Source of the DNA: Nitrospira sp. | GTDB lineage: Bacteria; Nitrospirota; Nitrospiria; Nitrospirales; Nitrospiraceae | Reading direction: 5' to 3' | DNA: 64,000 bases | Assembly: GCA_024998595.1 (NCBI GenBank) | Contig: JACOEK010000002.1 | Span: 558,001 to 622,000, forward strand | Shown here: in pieces, positions 62,887-64,000 of the stretch | Position numbering within the stretch: the stretch's first letter is position 1 | Layout of the letters: each line of letters begins with the position of its first letter | Position numbers and translations under genes: made by a program | Notes under the pieces: generated by a model | What the model was told of the DNA's origin: nothing | Databases searched by the model: none | The model's input: only the letters and a program-made list of their open reading frames with translations

Positions 62887-63378
62887 ATGCCGCAATTGGC
62901 TTTTCACCTTATTCTCTGCATCGTCATCGCCGGTGCGATGGGAGGCTGCATGTCGATGAAAGGTGGCTCGTCGACCACGCTCCCGACCAGCGCCTTCTTT
63001 CAAAGTGACGGCAGCGAGCGCGCAACGTTGCGGGCGATTGCAAGTGCCCAAGAACCTCTGGCGAAGACGTGTCATAAAGGTCCGGCCTGCGAAGACGCCT
63101 ACTATATTCGTGGGTTAATCGCGCTCTTTGAGAATCGAGCGGATGCCATTACCATCTTCCAGCAAATGCATATGGCCATGCCTGCGAGTCGTTATGATGG
63201 AGCGGTGGTAGGATGGCTGCATGTGTTACAGGATACTGCCTCATTATCCGTTTCAAGCCAGGCCATTCGCGACCAACTTCGCCAGGAAGTTTTGAGCACG
63301 TTGTTGATCCATTCTGACCTCATCACCGCACGAGGCGGAAAAGACCGAGACATGCACATTGTCGAGCTGAGCCAATAA
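62887..63378 (+). CDS. Predicted lipoprotein, TPR-like
   Basis: 163 residues from the ATG at 62887 (AAGGAA 7 bases upstream; a TTG at 62872 is in frame). Lipobox AGAMGGC with acylated Cys at about residue 21. The mature part is helical and Ala-rich: ERATLRAIASAQEPLAKTCH, then CEDAYYIRGLIALFENRADA, a TPR-like repeat, and WLHVLQDTASLSVSSQAIRD. Two further Cys (TCHKGPAC) may bridge. Outer-membrane or periplasmic; function unknown. Divergent from the CARF gene with a 160-base shared upstream region. Confidence 0.68.
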   Translation: MPQLAFHLILCIVIAGAMGGCMSMKGGSSTTLPTSAFFQSDGSERATLRAIASAQEPLAKTCHKGPACEDAYYIRGLIALFENRADAITIFQQMHMAMPASRYDGAVVGWLHVLQDTASLSVSSQAIRDQLRQEVLSTLLIHSDLITARGGKDRDMHIVELSQ

Positions 63379-63391
63379 CGACGCCCCTGCG

Positions 63392-63460
63392 AGTCTGGCT
63401 TTCCCCCGAATCGAATAGAACCGACTTCTCCTGCCGGTTGGCCACCCGGCTACCCAGACT
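63392..63460. repeat. Imperfect palindrome / structured intergenic element
   Basis: Outer arms AGTCTGG (63392-63398) and CCAGACT (63454-63460) enclose a smaller hairpin, GCCGG-N8-CCGGC (63433-63450). This could fold as a branched RNA on either strand, or be a dispersed repeat. It lies 14 bases after the lipoprotein stop. The rest of the 380-base gap 63379-63758 shows no gene that I can support. Confidence 0.4.
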
Positions 63461-63758
63461 TCACGCTCCATACTTCTCGATCGGAGATCGTACAAGATCT
63501 TATTGCTGGCAGACACAATAAGTCGTCTTGCTGATACCGTGGAAGAAGAACCCAAGGGAACGAATCATCGTGGCGGTGATTTCAACGAATTATTGCCCTC
63601 AAGCCTGATTTTTCCACTCACTCGATCAACGGATTAGGGCGAGCTCAGTGAACAAACCTGTTGCCCTGCCCAAATCCTTGACGCTCCCGGGAAAGACGCA
63701 TAGACTGCCGCGTGAATTCCTCTGTAATTCCGCGCACAGTGCCGATTGAGGAGAGACG

Positions 63759-64000
63759 ATGAGCTGGTGGCTCTGGGCCTTTCTGGGAATATTTCTGCTC
63801 GGCGGCGAAATGGTCACGCCCGGTGGATTCTACATGTTGTTCTTCGGCATCGGTGCGCTGCTGGTCGGCGCACTGGTCGGCCTGGACGTCATCCAGAGCG
63901 CATGGATGTCCTGGCTGTTGTTTTCCGGCTTTTCGATCGGCTCCCTGCTGCTGTTACGTCCACCACTCCGGCGACTCATGGCAACCGACCGAGGTGGCGT
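63759..64000 (+). CDS. NfeD-family membrane protein (N-terminal part)
   Basis: The first 80 codons are visible and run off the right edge. GAGGAGAG lies 2-9 bases before the ATG. Sequence: MSWWLWAFLGIFLLGGEMVT, then PGGFYMLFFGIGALLVGALV, a break at GLDVIQSA, then WMSWLLFSGFSIGSLLLLRP and a basic turn RLMATDRGG. The PGGFY turn between the first helices is typical of short NfeD proteins (YbbK type), which are usually paired with a stomatin-like gene (QmcA/YbbK pair), expected beyond the window. It affects membrane-domain organisation. Confidence 0.75.
   Translation, partial: MSWWLWAFLGIFLLGGEMVTPGGFYMLFFGIGALLVGALVGLDVIQSAWMSWLLFSGFSIGSLLLLRPPLRRLMATDRGG

Noticed and set aside
51000-63000. Genomic island or prophage
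   Set aside because: Several small unusual genes occur, but no integrase, transposase, tRNA boundary or direct-repeat ends are visible.
63392-63460. c-di-GMP riboswitch
   Set aside because: The minus strand has GGGTAGCCGGGT like part of that aptamer, but the conserved GACGCAAAGCC block does not precede it and the stem order is wrong.

Overview
The window is about 60% G+C, densely coded and apparently purely chromosomal. I see no insertion sequence, integrase, phage gene, CRISPR array, rRNA or tRNA. The gene set suggests a Gram-negative, aerobic or microaerophilic chemolithotroph, most like Nitrospira (Nitrospirota). It includes LptE, a copper nitrite reductase, a Kdp potassium pump, a hydrogenase-like membrane complex without nickel ligands, many short exported proteins, and a pyruvate kinase divergent from an odd phosphofructokinase fusion. 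The genus is an inference; there is no 16S gene to prove it.

Layout. 0-3.1 kb (minus): leuS-lptE, with what may be the first codons of holA at the left edge. 3.3-8.0 kb (plus): a methyltransferase and a 1313-residue hybrid sensor kinase. 8.1-10.2 kb: yrfG-like nucleotidase (minus) and the GTPase gene der (plus). 10.4-15.4 kb (plus): envelope block with a duplicated-domain exported protein, ECF sigma factor, zinc anti-sigma factor, cytochrome c, a large exported protein and a PEGA lipoprotein. 15.5-21.5 kb: alcohol dehydrogenase, NirK (minus), M20 peptidase (minus), then an exported protein, a beta-hydroxyacid dehydrogenase and a lipoprotein. 21.7-31.2 kb (minus): small Kdp peptide-kdpF-A-B-C-D-E followed by an outer-membrane porin; a similar T-rich 11-bp-spaced direct repeat lies upstream of both kdp and the porin. 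31.6-39.1 kb (minus): six-gene complex related to hydrogenase-4 and complex I whose large subunit has lost the NiFe cysteines (Ehr-type).

39.3-42.4 kb (minus): HTH/metallo-beta-lactamase fusion, site-2 protease, a zinc-ribbon membrane protein with HEAGH, and a DUF1566 protein. 42.6-48.3 kb (minus): overlapping operon pyk - exported protein - gph - two M16 peptidases. 48.6-50.9 kb (plus): histidine-phosphatase/phosphofructokinase fusion. 51.1-52.6 kb (plus): secreted barnase-type RNase, barstar inhibitor, YidB-like protein. 52.6-53.3 kb (minus): two paralogous small Cys/His proteins. 53.5-60.9 kb: hemL, small exported proteins, nuclease, RibD-like reductase, META lipoprotein, membrane protein, patatin and SGNH esterase. 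In this part an unassigned palindrome, CGTATC-N6-GATACG, occurs between genes at three places, usually as two units 21-22 bp apart. 60.9-64 kb: a 37-residue membrane peptide coupled to a YbgC thioesterase, an orphan CRISPR-type CARF protein, a lipoprotein and the start of an NfeD-like gene.

Best leads: the Ehr-type complex, the phosphatase/PFK fusion, the orphan CARF protein with a degenerate HEPN-like motif, the repeated GTATC/GATAC palindromes, and a likely KdpE regulon that includes the porin.
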